NCBI RefSeq assembly: GCF_000144625.1
Contig: NC_014376.1
Span: forward strand, 3,472,001-3,536,000
Direction of reading: 5' to 3'
DNA: 64,000 nucleotides
Origin: [Clostridium] saccharolyticum WM1
Lineage (GTDB): Bacteria; Bacillota; Clostridia; Lachnospirales; Lachnospiraceae
The notes below the pieces were generated by a model. That model did not search any database. It was not told where the DNA came from and was given only the letters and a program-made list of their open reading frames with translations. Made by a program: the position numbers and the translations under genes. Positions 50,049 through 59,803 of this stretch are shown piece by piece (within the stretch, counting starts at the first letter, position 1; each line of letters begins with the position of its first letter).

Positions 50049-51080
50049 CTATTTGCTCTTTTCCTTTTTATTTTTCTTATCTTTAAACTGAAACAAAAGC
50101 TCCATGGTGGCCACAATAATGAAAACGGCTGTTATGGTGTCAACAATCGATTTTGGCACTCCGGTACTTTGCTGCATCCCCATGGCTCCTGATTTTAACA
50201 CTGCAAGGAAAAAGGAAACAAAAGGCGCAAAAACCAGATTGTTTTTAACGATCAGGGAGGCCAGCATACCATTGGAACCAAGCCCGGCTGCAAAATTGTT
50301 CAAAAAATATCCATGAACTCCCAAAACCTCAATGCATCCGGCCATCCCGCCCAATGCTCCGCTTAACATCATGGACTGTATGAAAATCTTTTTAGGACTG
50401 ATGCCCACATATTCTGCATGATCCGGGTTGGTTCCCACTGTTTTTACCTTATATCCGAAGGTTGTCTTGTTTAAGATCCAGATCATCAGAACCACTGTGA
50501 TCATGGCAATGAAAAGTCCTGCGTTGACACTGCTGGGTTTCATAAACTGAGGCAGGTTCACCGTCACAGGCAGAGACTGGGCATTGGCAACGCCTGCACT
50601 CATGGGGCCGCTGACCAGATAGGAGGTTATGTACAGGGCCACGCTGTTCATGAGTATGGTCACACAAACCTCGCTTACTCTGTAATAGGCCTTCAGCACT
50701 GCCGGAATAAGGGCCCACAATGCCGCCACTGTCATTGCTCCCAGAAAGCAGGCGATTAATAGAATAGGAGCCGGAAGAAACGTCCAGTTGATCCCGATAT
50801 ATGCGGCAGCTATTCCTCCCAGAAATACTTCCCCTTCCACTCCTACGTTAAATGCTCCGGCTTTTGCCGCTACGGCAAAGGCACAGGAGGTAAGGAGAAG
50901 AGGCGTAAAACTGGCCAGGGTGGTGCCGATCTTAAGCTTTCCGTTAAAGGCTCCCCGCAGCAGAGCCCCATAGGCTTCCAGGGGATTTTCCCCGATAAAA
51001 AGAATAAATAAGGCCCCGATCGCCAATGCAAGCAGCATAGTAAGTAAAATTTTCTTTATGCTTTTTACCGCTACATTCAT
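50049..51080 (-). CDS. Nucleoside ABC transporter permease, first
   Basis: A 343-aa permease of the NupP/YufP-like family. The motif AFNVGVEGEVFLGGIAAAYI and the loop GYKVKTVGTNPDHAEYVGIS are characteristic. About nine helices are predicted. It overlaps the ATPase gene end by 4 bp, so translation is coupled. Confidence 0.92.
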   Translation of the reverse strand: MNVAVKSIKKILLTMLLALAIGALFILFIGENPLEAYGALLRGAFNGKLKIGTTLASFTPLLLTSCAFAVAAKAGAFNVGVEGEVFLGGIAAAYIGINWTFLPAPILLIACFLGAMTVAALWALIPAVLKAYYRVSEVCVTILMNSVALYITSYLVSGPMSAGVANAQSLPVTVNLPQFMKPSSVNAGLFIAMITVVLMIWILNKTTFGYKVKTVGTNPDHAEYVGISPKKIFIQSMMLSGALGGMAGCIEVLGVHGYFLNNFAAGLGSNGMLASLIVKNNLVFAPFVSFFLAVLKSGAMGMQQSTGVPKSIVDTITAVFIIVATMELLFQFKDKKNKKEKSK

Positions 51081-52615
51081 GTTGTGCTTCCCCTTTCCTC
51101 AGCCGGCCCGGCTCCGCCCATCATCAGTAATCCCAGGTTATCTTCGTTTGCCTCCTCTGCTTTCAGCCTTCCTGTTATCCTGCCCTCATGCATGACAACA
51201 ATCCGGTCTGAAAGAGACAGAATCTCCTCTAAGTCGGCGGAAATCAGCAAAACACCCATTCCCTTGGATTTGACTTCCTGAAGAATTTTCCGGATGGATT
51301 CAATGGCACCGATGTCAACACCTCTGGTAGGCTGGGATGCAACCAGAAGCTTCCCCCCAATGGAAACTTCTCTTGCAACCACTACCTTTTGTGCATTACC
51401 GCCTGACAGGGACTGGGTGGATATCTCCGGGTCCCTGGGACGGATGTCAAAAACTTCAGACAGTTTCTTTGCATATTCCAGCATATCCTTTTGGTTTTGT
51501 ACCAGTCCCCGGCAAAAGGGCGGTTCACTGACTGAAACGGCTATGAGATTTTCCTTGATGCTCATGGACCGGTTTAAGCCTCTCGTGTTGCGGTCTTCCG
51601 GGATATGGGACAGGCCGCCTTTCCGGATCTTCTTCGGGCTTAAGTTTGTTATATCCTTTCCGTCCAGGAGCACGGATCCTTTTTCCACCTGACGGAGTCC
51701 TGTGATCGCCTCAATCAGCTCACTTTGCCCGTTTCCGTCAATTCCGGCTATGCCTACGATCTCTCCTTCCCTGACATCCAGTGATACCCCGCGGATCTTT
51801 GAGATTTCCTTTTCTCCGGAAACCCAAACATCTTTTACTTCCAAAACCTTTTCCCCCGGCTTTGCCTGGGTCTTTTCCATATTTAAAAATACTTCCCTTC
51901 CGATCATCATTTTTGCAAGCTCTGACGGGGAAGTTTCTTCCTTATTTACGCTTCCGATATAATTTCCCTGACGCATGACACTGATGCGGTCAGAGATCTC
52001 CATGACCTCATTTAACTTATGGGAGATAAACACCAGGGATTTCCCATCTTTTCTTAAATTCTGAAGGATCACAAATAGCTGCCTGGTTTCCTGGGGTGTT
52101 AAGACCGCCGTAGGCTCATCCAGAATGATCACATTGGCTCCCCTGGTTAAGGTTTTAATGATCTCCACCCTTTGTGCCTCACCCACTGATATCTGATTGA
52201 TCCTTTTACCAAGCTGGATATCCATTCCATACTGGCTGATATACTGTTCCACCGTTTTTCTGGCCTTATCAAAATCAATGGTAATTCCATGACGGGGTTC
52301 AAACCCCAAAATTATATTTTCCAATACCGTCAGTTCATTGACCAGCATAAATTCCTGATGGACCATTCCGATTCCTTTTTCAATGGCAATTTTAGGAGTG
52401 ATCGACGGGATATTCTCTCCATGAATCCGGAGATTTCCTTCATCAATGGGATACATGCCGTAAAGCAGCTTCATCATGGTGGATTTTCCGGCTCCGTTCT
52501 CTCCGATCAGGGAATGGATTTCCCCCTTTTTTAAAGTGAACTGCCCGCTCTTTACTGCATGAACGTTTCCGAATGACTTTACAATGTCCTTCATTTCAAT
52601 CACATATTCGCTCAA
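51077..52615 (-). CDS. Nucleoside ABC transporter ATPase (double domain), TTG start
   Basis: A 512-aa ATPase with two tandem nucleotide-binding domains, as in NupO/YufO and RbsA-like proteins. The first has Walker A GENGAGKS (38-45), signature SVGEAQRVEI and Walker B VIILDEPTAVLT; the second has a degenerate Walker A (GIDGNGQSELIEA) and signature LSGGNAQKVVVAREV. The start is a TTG at 52615 giving MSEYVIEMKDI, which matches the family N-terminus; a later GTG is possible. The ribosome site is modest (AAAGAGAGTG). Confidence 0.93.
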   Translation of the reverse strand: MSEYVIEMKDIVKSFGNVHAVKSGQFTLKKGEIHSLIGENGAGKSTMMKLLYGMYPIDEGNLRIHGENIPSITPKIAIEKGIGMVHQEFMLVNELTVLENIILGFEPRHGITIDFDKARKTVEQYISQYGMDIQLGKRINQISVGEAQRVEIIKTLTRGANVIILDEPTAVLTPQETRQLFVILQNLRKDGKSLVFISHKLNEVMEISDRISVMRQGNYIGSVNKEETSPSELAKMMIGREVFLNMEKTQAKPGEKVLEVKDVWVSGEKEISKIRGVSLDVREGEIVGIAGIDGNGQSELIEAITGLRQVEKGSVLLDGKDITNLSPKKIRKGGLSHIPEDRNTRGLNRSMSIKENLIAVSVSEPPFCRGLVQNQKDMLEYAKKLSEVFDIRPRDPEISTQSLSGGNAQKVVVAREVSIGGKLLVASQPTRGVDIGAIESIRKILQEVKSKGMGVLLISADLEEILSLSDRIVVMHEGRITGRLKAEEANEDNLGLLMMGGAGPAEERGSTT

Positions 52616-52668
52616 ACTTTCACTCTCTTTCTTATGGCAGGAGCCTCCTTATGTACCTTTTGATTGAA

Positions 52669-52711
52669 AATGGTCTGGAAACCCGAGGGGTATCAGGAAA
52701 TCCAAACCATT
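52669..52711 (-). terminator. Intra-operon attenuator between substrate-binding protein and ATPase genes
   Basis: AATGGTCTGGA (52669-52679) pairs with TCCAAACCATT (52701-52711) with one mismatch; on the minus strand it is followed by TTTTCAATC. It could lower transporter expression relative to the binding protein. Confidence 0.5.
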
Positions 52712-52732
52712 CTCCATTCTTTTCAGTTCCTG

Positions 52733-53860
52733 CTATTTATTTGCACCGAAACCGGTATAATTCTCTACGACAATTTCTCCCGAAACGATTTTCTCTTCCA
52801 GCTCTTTTACTTTTTCCACAATGTCTTCGGGGAATTTATCACCCAGATGCTCTTTCATCACGCTGAAATCAGTCAGGCCCACGCCTTCTTCCTTTATGGT
52901 CAGATAAGAAGTGGAATTTCCTTTAAACGTACCTTCTACCACGGACTGGATTGCCAGATAGCAGGCTGTGTCCACACGCTTTACCATAGAAGTCAGCACG
53001 CTTCCCGGCTGGTCATTATCCTGGTTTAAATCCACACCTATGGCATATTTTCCTGCTTCCTTGGCTCCTTCTAAAATTCCAGGGCCTGTACCGGAGGCTA
53101 CGTTCATTACGATGTCCGCTCCCTGATCAAACTGGGCCAGAGTCAGCTCCTTGCCCTTTAACGGATCATTCCATGTTCCTGCAAAGGATTGAAGAACCTT
53201 GATATCCGGGTCTATGTACTTTGCTCCCTGCTCATATCCAGTAAAGAAATCATGTAGAACCGGAATATCCATTCCTCCTACCCAGCCAATGATCTTGTCC
53301 GGGTTTACCCCTTCAATGTCTGTTTTCTGGGTAAACATCGCTGCTGCCGCACCAGCAAGAAATGAACCCTGATTCTGTGCAAAGCTGATGGATACAATGT
53401 TATCGCCTTCCACCGTGGTGTCAATGATGGCAAATTTCACATCAGGATAGCTGGCACAATGTTCTTTCATGTACTCTTCAAAATTAGAGGAAGAGCAGAT
53501 TACAAGATCATAACCGTCCTCGCAGGCGGATAAAAAGTTTGCTTCCCATTCCTCTGCGGATGTTCCCTCAAGATTTTTAATTTCTACTCCATAATCCGCG
53601 GCAGCCTCTTTTGCTCCCTCATTGCAGGAATCATTATAGGACTTGTCCCCTAAGTTTCCGGAATACACAATACATACCCTTTTTCCGGCTCCTGCCTTTT
53701 CCTTTGCTGTCCCATTCTCTGATGCGGCCTGTGCCGTCGTCTCAGCCGTTGTTTCAGCTGTTTTCCCAGTCTCTTTCCCTGCTCCTGCACCGCCGGAACA
53801 GCCGGTCAGCGATACTGCCAGCGCTGCCGTCACCAGAATGCTCCAAAATCTTTTTTTCAT
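52733..53860 (-). CDS. BMP family nucleoside-binding lipoprotein
   Basis: A 375-aa surface lipoprotein that delivers a nucleoside to the ABC importer. A lipoprotein signal peptide ends at the lipobox SLTGC (Cys21), followed by a Thr/Ala-rich linker and a BMP/PnrA-like domain with VCIVYSGNLGDKSYNDSCNE and IGWVGGMDIPVLHDFFTGYE. The start at 53860 has TAAGGAGG upstream. It is the first gene of the operon reading down to ribokinase at 43014, behind a sigma-A promoter at 53985-54013. Confidence 0.94.
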   Translation of the reverse strand: MKKRFWSILVTAALAVSLTGCSGGAGAGKETGKTAETTAETTAQAASENGTAKEKAGAGKRVCIVYSGNLGDKSYNDSCNEGAKEAAADYGVEIKNLEGTSAEEWEANFLSACEDGYDLVICSSSNFEEYMKEHCASYPDVKFAIIDTTVEGDNIVSISFAQNQGSFLAGAAAAMFTQKTDIEGVNPDKIIGWVGGMDIPVLHDFFTGYEQGAKYIDPDIKVLQSFAGTWNDPLKGKELTLAQFDQGADIVMNVASGTGPGILEGAKEAGKYAIGVDLNQDNDQPGSVLTSMVKRVDTACYLAIQSVVEGTFKGNSTSYLTIKEEGVGLTDFSVMKEHLGDKFPEDIVEKVKELEEKIVSGEIVVENYTGFGANK

Positions 53861-53918
53861 TGATATACCTCCTTAAAAAATATAGTGAAAAAGGATATCA
53901 TTTTACCTTTCTCTTTTT

Positions 53919-53934
53919 GGTAAAACGTTTTTCC
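53919..53934. promoter_or_regulatory. Candidate LacI-family operator downstream of the nucleoside operon promoter
   Basis: GGTAAAACGTTTTTCC is a near-palindrome (14 of 16 positions) centred on CG, the usual LacI operator form. It lies about 45-60 bp downstream of the predicted transcription start of the operon. A related AAAACATTTT occurs at 54042-54051, between the two divergent promoters. Either LacI-type regulator of the locus could bind. Confidence 0.5.
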
Positions 53935-53984
53935 TTTTTGTTTAAAAATAATACAGCTTTTTCATCTGCATCTCTTCTACGCTC

Positions 53985-54013
53985 ATGCTACCATCCCAAG
54001 GGTCAGATGTCAA
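53985..54013 (-). promoter_or_regulatory. Sigma-A promoter of the nucleoside operon
   Basis: Minus-strand TTGACA (54008-54013), a 17-bp spacer and TAGCAT (53985-53990). Confidence 0.65.
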
Positions 54014-54087
54014 GTACTTTTGCACAAAAAAATATTTTATTAAAACATTTTCTTATATTCTTTTATCCATACTTTCTTAATGAAACA

Positions 54088-54116
54088 TTGACAAAGGCGA
54101 ATATCTGACACATAAT
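54088..54116 (+). promoter_or_regulatory. Sigma-A promoter of the LacI-ribokinase fusion gene
   Basis: TTGACA (54088-54093), a 17-bp spacer and CATAAT (54111-54116), 55 bp upstream of the start codon. The 310-bp divergent region 53861-54171 otherwise holds only the operator-like palindromes. Confidence 0.7.
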
Positions 54117-54171
54117 AGGCTGTATATTACTGTTTTTTTATTATAAACATCCATTCAGAGAGGAAAGACTA

Positions 54172-56070
54172 ATGACAATCAAGGAAATCGCCCGGCTGGC
54201 AGGTGTATCAATATCCACTGTATCAAAAATAGTAAACAACAAAGATAAAAACATAAGCCCTGAGACCAGAGACCGGGTCCTTAAAATCGTAAAAGACTAT
54301 CATTATACCCCGTACAGTACGGTGAAAAATAATCCAGAGGCAAAAACCTTTATGATCGGCCTCCTCCTTATGTCCATGGAGAAAACCGGCCAGATGATAA
54401 ACGGCATCATAACCGCAGCTCAAAAAAGCGGCTACAGTATTTTGATTTATGACAGCATGAACCGTTCAGAAAATGAACTGAAGCATATTACCTCCCTATG
54501 CAAAAATCATGTTGACGGGGTCATATGGGAGCCGGTAAACGAAAACAGCCTGGAACATAAGCATTACTTTGAGGAACAGGGCATAGAGGTCTGCAGGATC
54601 AACTGCAGAGAGGATCCTTTTTCCTGTTTCATTGATTTTGCAGGCATGGGATATGCTGCTACTGAAATCCTGATCCGCCATGGGCACACAAAGCTGGGCT
54701 GTCTCACGAAGCAGAACAGCCTGCGGTCTGGCATGGTTGTGGAAGGGTTTAAGAAATGCCTGTTCAACCACAGCATCCCTTTTAACAGCTCCATGATCCT
54801 TCCTCTTGAATCAGAAGACTGGTACAACGGCATATTGACCCACACCCCGACCGGAATCATCAGTACCCATTATACGTCGGCTCTTATTCTCATGGAGCAT
54901 ATGGCAAAGCTTAAGATTCAGGTTCCATCGGATCTCTCCCTTATAAGCTTAAGAGATGATGGGCGTGAGACCATTGCTTTCCCAGGCATTTCCAGCATCC
55001 GTATCCCTTATTACGAATTCGGGACATTTGTCTGCAAACGTCTTATTGAAACATGCGAGAAACGGGAAGAGGAATCTTCTGCCTTTCAGGTGGATTTTCC
55101 ACTGGAAAATACACAGAGCCTTGGCCTCCCCTTTACCTCCAACGGAAAAAAAATCGTGGTGGTTGGAAGCGTTAACATCGATGTAACCTTAAACGTAGAC
55201 GAACTTCCCCAGCCGGGACGGACCGTCTGTACCAGCAGGCATTCCGTTATTCCGGGGGGAAAAGGAGCCAATCAGGCCGTTGGCGCTGCAAAGCTGGGAA
55301 ATGAGGTTTCTCTCATCGGGAAGGTTGGAAGCGATTATGATTCCAACTTAATATATACTTGCATGGAAGAAAACAGGGTAGATGTTATGGGTTTAAAAAG
55401 AGATGCCCATGCAGAAACTGGAAAAGCCTATATCCATGTCCAGGATGACGGGGAAAGCATGATCACAATCCTCACCGGAGCCAACCAGAAACTGAGACCT
55501 GAGGACATTGTCTTTCATGAAAGGGCCTTCGAGCATTCCGGTTACTGTCTGCTTCAAACCGAAGTTCCTGAAGATGCCATAGAAACGGCTGCCGGACTGG
55601 CAAAAAAATATGGAGCAAAAAATATTTTAAAGCCTGCTGCCATGAAGTCTATCCGCCCTTCCCTTATGAAGCTGATTGATATCTTCGTACCGAATCGGAA
55701 AGAAGCAGAACTTTTGTGCCCTACGATTCCAGATGTGGAAGGAAAAGCTGCTGAATTCATAAAACAGGGGGCAAAGACGGTGATCATCACCCTGGGGCAT
55801 TCCGGCTGTTATATTAAGGATCCCTCCTTTAAGGGATATCTGCCTGCATCCCCTTTTCCTCCTGTGGATACCACTGGAGCTGCAGATGCTTTCATTGCGG
55901 CCCTGGCTGCCTATTTATCATCAGGTTATTCCATGGAAGCATCTGCCAGAATCGCCGCTTACGCCGCAGGCTTCTGTGTATCCAGGCAAGGGGTCATCCC
56001 TTCGCTCATTGACAGGAATTCCCTTGAAACTTATATTAACAGGATTGAGCCGGAATTGATGAAGCAGTAA
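54172..56070 (+). CDS. LacI-type regulator fused to a ribokinase-like domain
   Basis: A 632-aa fusion. Residues 1-50 are a LacI helix-turn-helix (IKEIARLAGVSISTVSKIVN), about 57-322 a LacI sensor domain, and about 327-632 a complete PfkB kinase with VVGSVNIDVTLNVDELPQPG, GGKGAN (362-367), the NxxE motif (508-511) and DTTGAAD (566-572). The catalytic Asp572 is kept, but the canonical anion-hole GAGD reads GAAD, and the usual NPAP motif is KPAA. The start follows AGAGAGGAAAG. It faces the nucleoside operon across a shared regulatory region, so it probably controls that operon, with the kinase domain acting as enzyme or as a sugar/ATP sensor. Confidence 0.93.
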   Translation: MTIKEIARLAGVSISTVSKIVNNKDKNISPETRDRVLKIVKDYHYTPYSTVKNNPEAKTFMIGLLLMSMEKTGQMINGIITAAQKSGYSILIYDSMNRSENELKHITSLCKNHVDGVIWEPVNENSLEHKHYFEEQGIEVCRINCREDPFSCFIDFAGMGYAATEILIRHGHTKLGCLTKQNSLRSGMVVEGFKKCLFNHSIPFNSSMILPLESEDWYNGILTHTPTGIISTHYTSALILMEHMAKLKIQVPSDLSLISLRDDGRETIAFPGISSIRIPYYEFGTFVCKRLIETCEKREEESSAFQVDFPLENTQSLGLPFTSNGKKIVVVGSVNIDVTLNVDELPQPGRTVCTSRHSVIPGGKGANQAVGAAKLGNEVSLIGKVGSDYDSNLIYTCMEENRVDVMGLKRDAHAETGKAYIHVQDDGESMITILTGANQKLRPEDIVFHERAFEHSGYCLLQTEVPEDAIETAAGLAKKYGAKNILKPAAMKSIRPSLMKLIDIFVPNRKEAELLCPTIPDVEGKAAEFIKQGAKTVIITLGHSGCYIKDPSFKGYLPASPFPPVDTTGAADAFIAALAAYLSSGYSMEASARIAAYAAGFCVSRQGVIPSLIDRNSLETYINRIEPELMKQ

Positions 56071-56104
56071 TATCAGCTATTGTTTCTCTGTCATTCATCG
56101 AAAA

Positions 56105-56184
56105 AAAGCCGGAGCCTTCAGAAATTCTTCCGAAAACCCCGGCTAACACATTCAGGCGGATGCTTAAGCACAGGCTCCGGCTTT
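56105..56184 (-). terminator. Long terminator downstream of the second chemoreceptor
   Basis: AAAGCCGGAGCC (56105-56116) pairs with GGCTCCGGCTTT (56173-56184); an alternative shorter stem pairs AGCCGG with CCGGCT nearer 56144. On the minus strand the arm runs into TTTTTTTCG. Confidence 0.7.
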
Positions 56185-56268
56185 AAGCCGTATATCTGCC
56201 ATGCAGTCATATTGTCCGTCCGCCCTGTTACGAAAAGGGCTATGAAGCTTACTTTTCATTTTGGCAGT

Positions 56269-58341
56269 TTAAAAATTAAGGCCTTTTAACTTAAATTGGC
56301 TGATATAATCTTTCAATAATTGTGCCTGACTATTAAGTTCTTCGCTTGCTGCAGCACTTTCTTCCGCACTTGCACTGTTTGTTTGAACAACCGTCGAGAT
56401 TTCATCAATACCTGCAGTCACTTGTAATACAGCTAATGCCTGCTCATTGGAAGCTTGTGCTATTTCATTGATAAGACCAATCATCTTATCGAAACTTTCT
56501 ACAACATTTCCCATTGATTGTGCCGTGCTGTCAGCTATATTGGCGCCGTTTTCCACGGCGTGTATTGTTTCTTCAATAAGTGTTGTAGTATTTTTTGCTG
56601 CTTCATCTGATTTTTGTGCCAGGTTTCTGACTTCACTGGCTACAACGGCAAAACCCTTTCCTGCTTCACCGGCACGCGCAGCTTCAACAGCGGCATTAAG
56701 TGCCAGGATATTTGTTTGGAATGCAATATCTTGGATTGTCTTGATAATTTTACTGATTTCAGCAGATTTTGCATTAATTTCATTCATTGCAGCGATCATT
56801 TCCTGCATCTTGCCATTGCTATTTTTAACTTCCTCACCTGCAGATATGGCTTCGGTGTTTGCAAGTTGTGCGTTTCCAGCATTACGCTTGATTTGCTGTG
56901 AAATTTCACTGATTGTTGCAGAAAGCTCTTCCGTGCTGCTCGCTTGTTCCGTTGTTCCTTCTGCAAGTAATTGTGCCCCTAAGGATACCTGATTCGAACC
57001 ATTAGAAACCTGGTCTGCTGCGGAATTACACTCTAACAGTGTATTATTTAACTTATCGGTTGCCTGCAGCAGTGCCTCCTTAATTTTCGTGAAGTCTCCA
57101 TCATATGCTTGGGTGAAACTTAAATTTAAGTTTCCATTGCCGATCTGAGCCAATAATTGGGATATTTCATTGATATATGCAATATAAGTCTTTAGCCTTG
57201 TAGTCAAAACTTCCATTGACCGCGCCAAGCTTCCAATTTCGTTCTTTGATTTAATGTTAATTTCAGTATCAAGGTTTCCTTGTGAGAGATCATCAACAAT
57301 AACTGTAAGCTTCTTTAATGGAATAATAATGTCTCTTATGCTTAAGCTCATAAGTAAAACTACTGCTATGAGTATACAAATTCCAATCAAAACTACTGAT
57401 GTTATAACATTTTTAGAGCTTTCCCTTAATTCCTTTTCCGAAATAAAAGATGCCAATATCCAATCTGTGCCTTCAACTTTTCTCGTCAAGCCTACATATT
57501 CCTGATTATCAATCTTGATTTTCAAATCCTTATCAGTTAGGATTTTATCAATTCCATTAATACCTGTTTCATCAAGTTTTTTAAAGTTATTAGTTGCATT
57601 ATTACCATCTGCCATAATAATTCCGGAATTATGTACAATCATAGAAAATCCTGTTTTACCCAATTTCATTTTACTTAACATTTCACTAATAACGGATTGT
57701 GAAACGTCTATTCCTATTGTACCAATCACTTTTCCCTGACTATTGGTTAATGTTTTCGCATTACTGGTAATTAAAGAATTCGTTGCAGTATCAATATATG
57801 GAGAAGTTCTTATTATTTTGCCATTTGCTTTTATTGCATCCTGATACCATTCTCTTGTGGTAGGATCATATTCTTTATTAATACTGCTTTCCGGCCATAC
57901 AACATATCCTCCGCCTTCCGTAGCGGCATAAACATAGATTGTTTCCGGATGATTTTTCGCATAATGATTAAATACTTCAAAAATTTCCTGTTCAATGCCT
58001 CCGTTCTTAGAAGGTGTCATATCAGTTTTTGTTTTAGACTTCTTGTAACTGGTTATTGTATCATCTGCTTTAATAATTGTCGGATCTGTTGCAATCATAT
58101 TAATATTCTCATCCAGCTTATTATAAAAATCATTAATATAGTTTTCAACAATGCTTAATTGATTATTTGCATTTTCTTTAAAGTCTGCGAATGCTTTATC
58201 GCTGATTTTTACCGCCAGCATCAACAGGATAATCGCCAAACCAATGCAAACTAAACCATCGGATCTTAGAATGAGTTTAAACTGAATACTGTTTATAAAA
58301 GGTACCTTGTTCTTAATTGATTTTTGTTTTTCATTTGTCAT
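56269..58341 (-). CDS. Methyl-accepting chemotaxis protein with dCache sensor
   Basis: A 690-aa chemoreceptor. After a cytoplasmic N-terminus and a membrane helix near 20-45, a large extracellular dCache_1 domain (about 45-300) shows the ligand-pocket patterns YVYAATEGGGYVVWPESSI and DPTTREWYQDA. A second helix, a HAMP domain and the signalling hairpin ([20 protein letters not shown]) follow. Its dCache type often binds amino acids. The start at 58341 has GGAGGGAC upstream; the ORF is open to 58449. Its third positions look more AT-rich than neighbouring genes. No inverted repeats flank its promoter region. Confidence 0.93.
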   Translation of the reverse strand: MTNEKQKSIKNKVPFINSIQFKLILRSDGLVCIGLAIILLMLAVKISDKAFADFKENANNQLSIVENYINDFYNKLDENINMIATDPTIIKADDTITSYKKSKTKTDMTPSKNGGIEQEIFEVFNHYAKNHPETIYVYAATEGGGYVVWPESSINKEYDPTTREWYQDAIKANGKIIRTSPYIDTATNSLITSNAKTLTNSQGKVIGTIGIDVSQSVISEMLSKMKLGKTGFSMIVHNSGIIMADGNNATNNFKKLDETGINGIDKILTDKDLKIKIDNQEYVGLTRKVEGTDWILASFISEKELRESSKNVITSVVLIGICILIAVVLLMSLSIRDIIIPLKKLTVIVDDLSQGNLDTEINIKSKNEIGSLARSMEVLTTRLKTYIAYINEISQLLAQIGNGNLNLSFTQAYDGDFTKIKEALLQATDKLNNTLLECNSAADQVSNGSNQVSLGAQLLAEGTTEQASSTEELSATISEISQQIKRNAGNAQLANTEAISAGEEVKNSNGKMQEMIAAMNEINAKSAEISKIIKTIQDIAFQTNILALNAAVEAARAGEAGKGFAVVASEVRNLAQKSDEAAKNTTTLIEETIHAVENGANIADSTAQSMGNVVESFDKMIGLINEIAQASNEQALAVLQVTAGIDEISTVVQTNSASAEESAAASEELNSQAQLLKDYISQFKLKGLNF

Positions 58342-58603
58342 ATTTGTCCCTCCATTATTTAAAAGTAATTTCCCTTTTAAATCTGCTTCCTTATTTCTCT
58401 TCGTTGAAAGCCACTTTATGTTTCTTCCTTGGGTTATCTTTTCTTTCAAAAACGAATATCAGGACCAATATAACGATTCTGCCGGTGTGAATAAGGATTA
58501 TGATTAAAAAAGCAAATTCTCTTAGTAAAAATATATCATTTCACTTTTTTTCATAACACCTTTCGTGCTATTTATATATATTACGACAAATCCGGCAAAA
58601 ATG

Positions 58604-59803
58604 TTAAGAATGATGTTTCAATATTTCTTCCAGCTTCTTTACCATTTCATCCACATGCTCTTTTTCAATGACCAGCGGAGGAACAAAGCGGATAACATTA
58701 GCCCCGGCACTGATGAGCACCAGCTTTTGCTCGATCAGTGCCTGGTTCACAATGGAGGCCACCGGCACAGAAAACTCCAGGCCCTGGATCAGCCCTGTGC
58801 CTCTCCGGCCGGTTATGACAGGATACCGGTCCGCCAGGAAATTAAGTTTTTTTGTAAGATACTCTCCCATCTCTTTTACATGGTCTACGATCTTCCGCTT
58901 TTCAAACAGTTCCAACACCTTACATGCAGCAGCCGTTACAAAAGGATTTCCGCCGTAGGTGGTCCCATGATCACCTGGGGACATGGCTGCCCCGGCCTTT
59001 CCTGCTGCCAGGAACGCTCCCACAGGAACGCCGTTTCCCAAAGCCTTTGCCACGGTCATCACATCCGGCTTTACGCCGTATTTCTGCCAGGCAAACATCT
59101 CACCGGTCCGTCCCATTCCGCACTGGATCTCATCCAGGATCAGCAGCATGTCATGGTCATCACAAAGCGCTCTTACGCCCTTTAAAAATTCCTCGCCGGC
59201 CGGGTAGATGCCCCCTTCCCCCTGGACCGTTTCCATGATTATGGCGCAGGTCTTATCATTCACCAGTTCCTTCACACTGTCCAGATCATTAAAATCAGCA
59301 AATTTGATTCCCGGAAGCAAAGGCTTAAACGGTTCCTGGTAATGGTCATTGCCTGTTACGGAAAGAGCGCCAAAGCTTCTGCCGTGGAACGAGTGTTTCA
59401 TGGCGATTATTTCGTGGTCATGGCTGCTATCCTTATTGTACGCATATCTTCTTGCTATCTTTAAAGCACCTTCCACCGCTTCGGTCCCGCTGTTGGTAAA
59501 AAACACCTTATCCATGCCGGAGGCCTTTAAGATCAGCTCTCCCGCCTCCACAGCCGGGACATTATAAAATAAATTGGAGGTATGAAGAAGCTTATCCACC
59601 TGTGCCTTTAATGCTTCATTAAATTCCGGGTCATTATAACCCAGACCCATTACTGCAATCCCGGCTCCAAAATCCAGATACTCCACTCCATCCGTGTCAT
59701 AAAGGCGGACACCGTCCCCATGGTCAAAAACAACAGGAAAACGGTTATAGGTCTTATAAAGCTCTGACTCCGCTTTCTCAATGTATTCCTGCTTACTTCG
59801 CAT
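58604..59803 (-). CDS. argD: Acetylornithine aminotransferase
   Basis: PLP-dependent class III aminotransferase converting N-acetylglutamate semialdehyde to N-acetylornithine. Motifs include [45 protein letters not shown] and the PLP lysine in [19 protein letters not shown]. Length 399 aa from the start at 59803, which has GAGGAG ten bases upstream and lies inside the end of argB. It is the last gene of the arg operon. Confidence 0.96.
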   Translation of the reverse strand: MRSKQEYIEKAESELYKTYNRFPVVFDHGDGVRLYDTDGVEYLDFGAGIAVMGLGYNDPEFNEALKAQVDKLLHTSNLFYNVPAVEAGELILKASGMDKVFFTNSGTEAVEGALKIARRYAYNKDSSHDHEIIAMKHSFHGRSFGALSVTGNDHYQEPFKPLLPGIKFADFNDLDSVKELVNDKTCAIIMETVQGEGGIYPAGEEFLKGVRALCDDHDMLLILDEIQCGMGRTGEMFAWQKYGVKPDVMTVAKALGNGVPVGAFLAAGKAGAAMSPGDHGTTYGGNPFVTAAACKVLELFEKRKIVDHVKEMGEYLTKKLNFLADRYPVITGRRGTGLIQGLEFSVPVASIVNQALIEQKLVLISAGANVIRFVPPLVIEKEHVDEMVKKLEEILKHHS

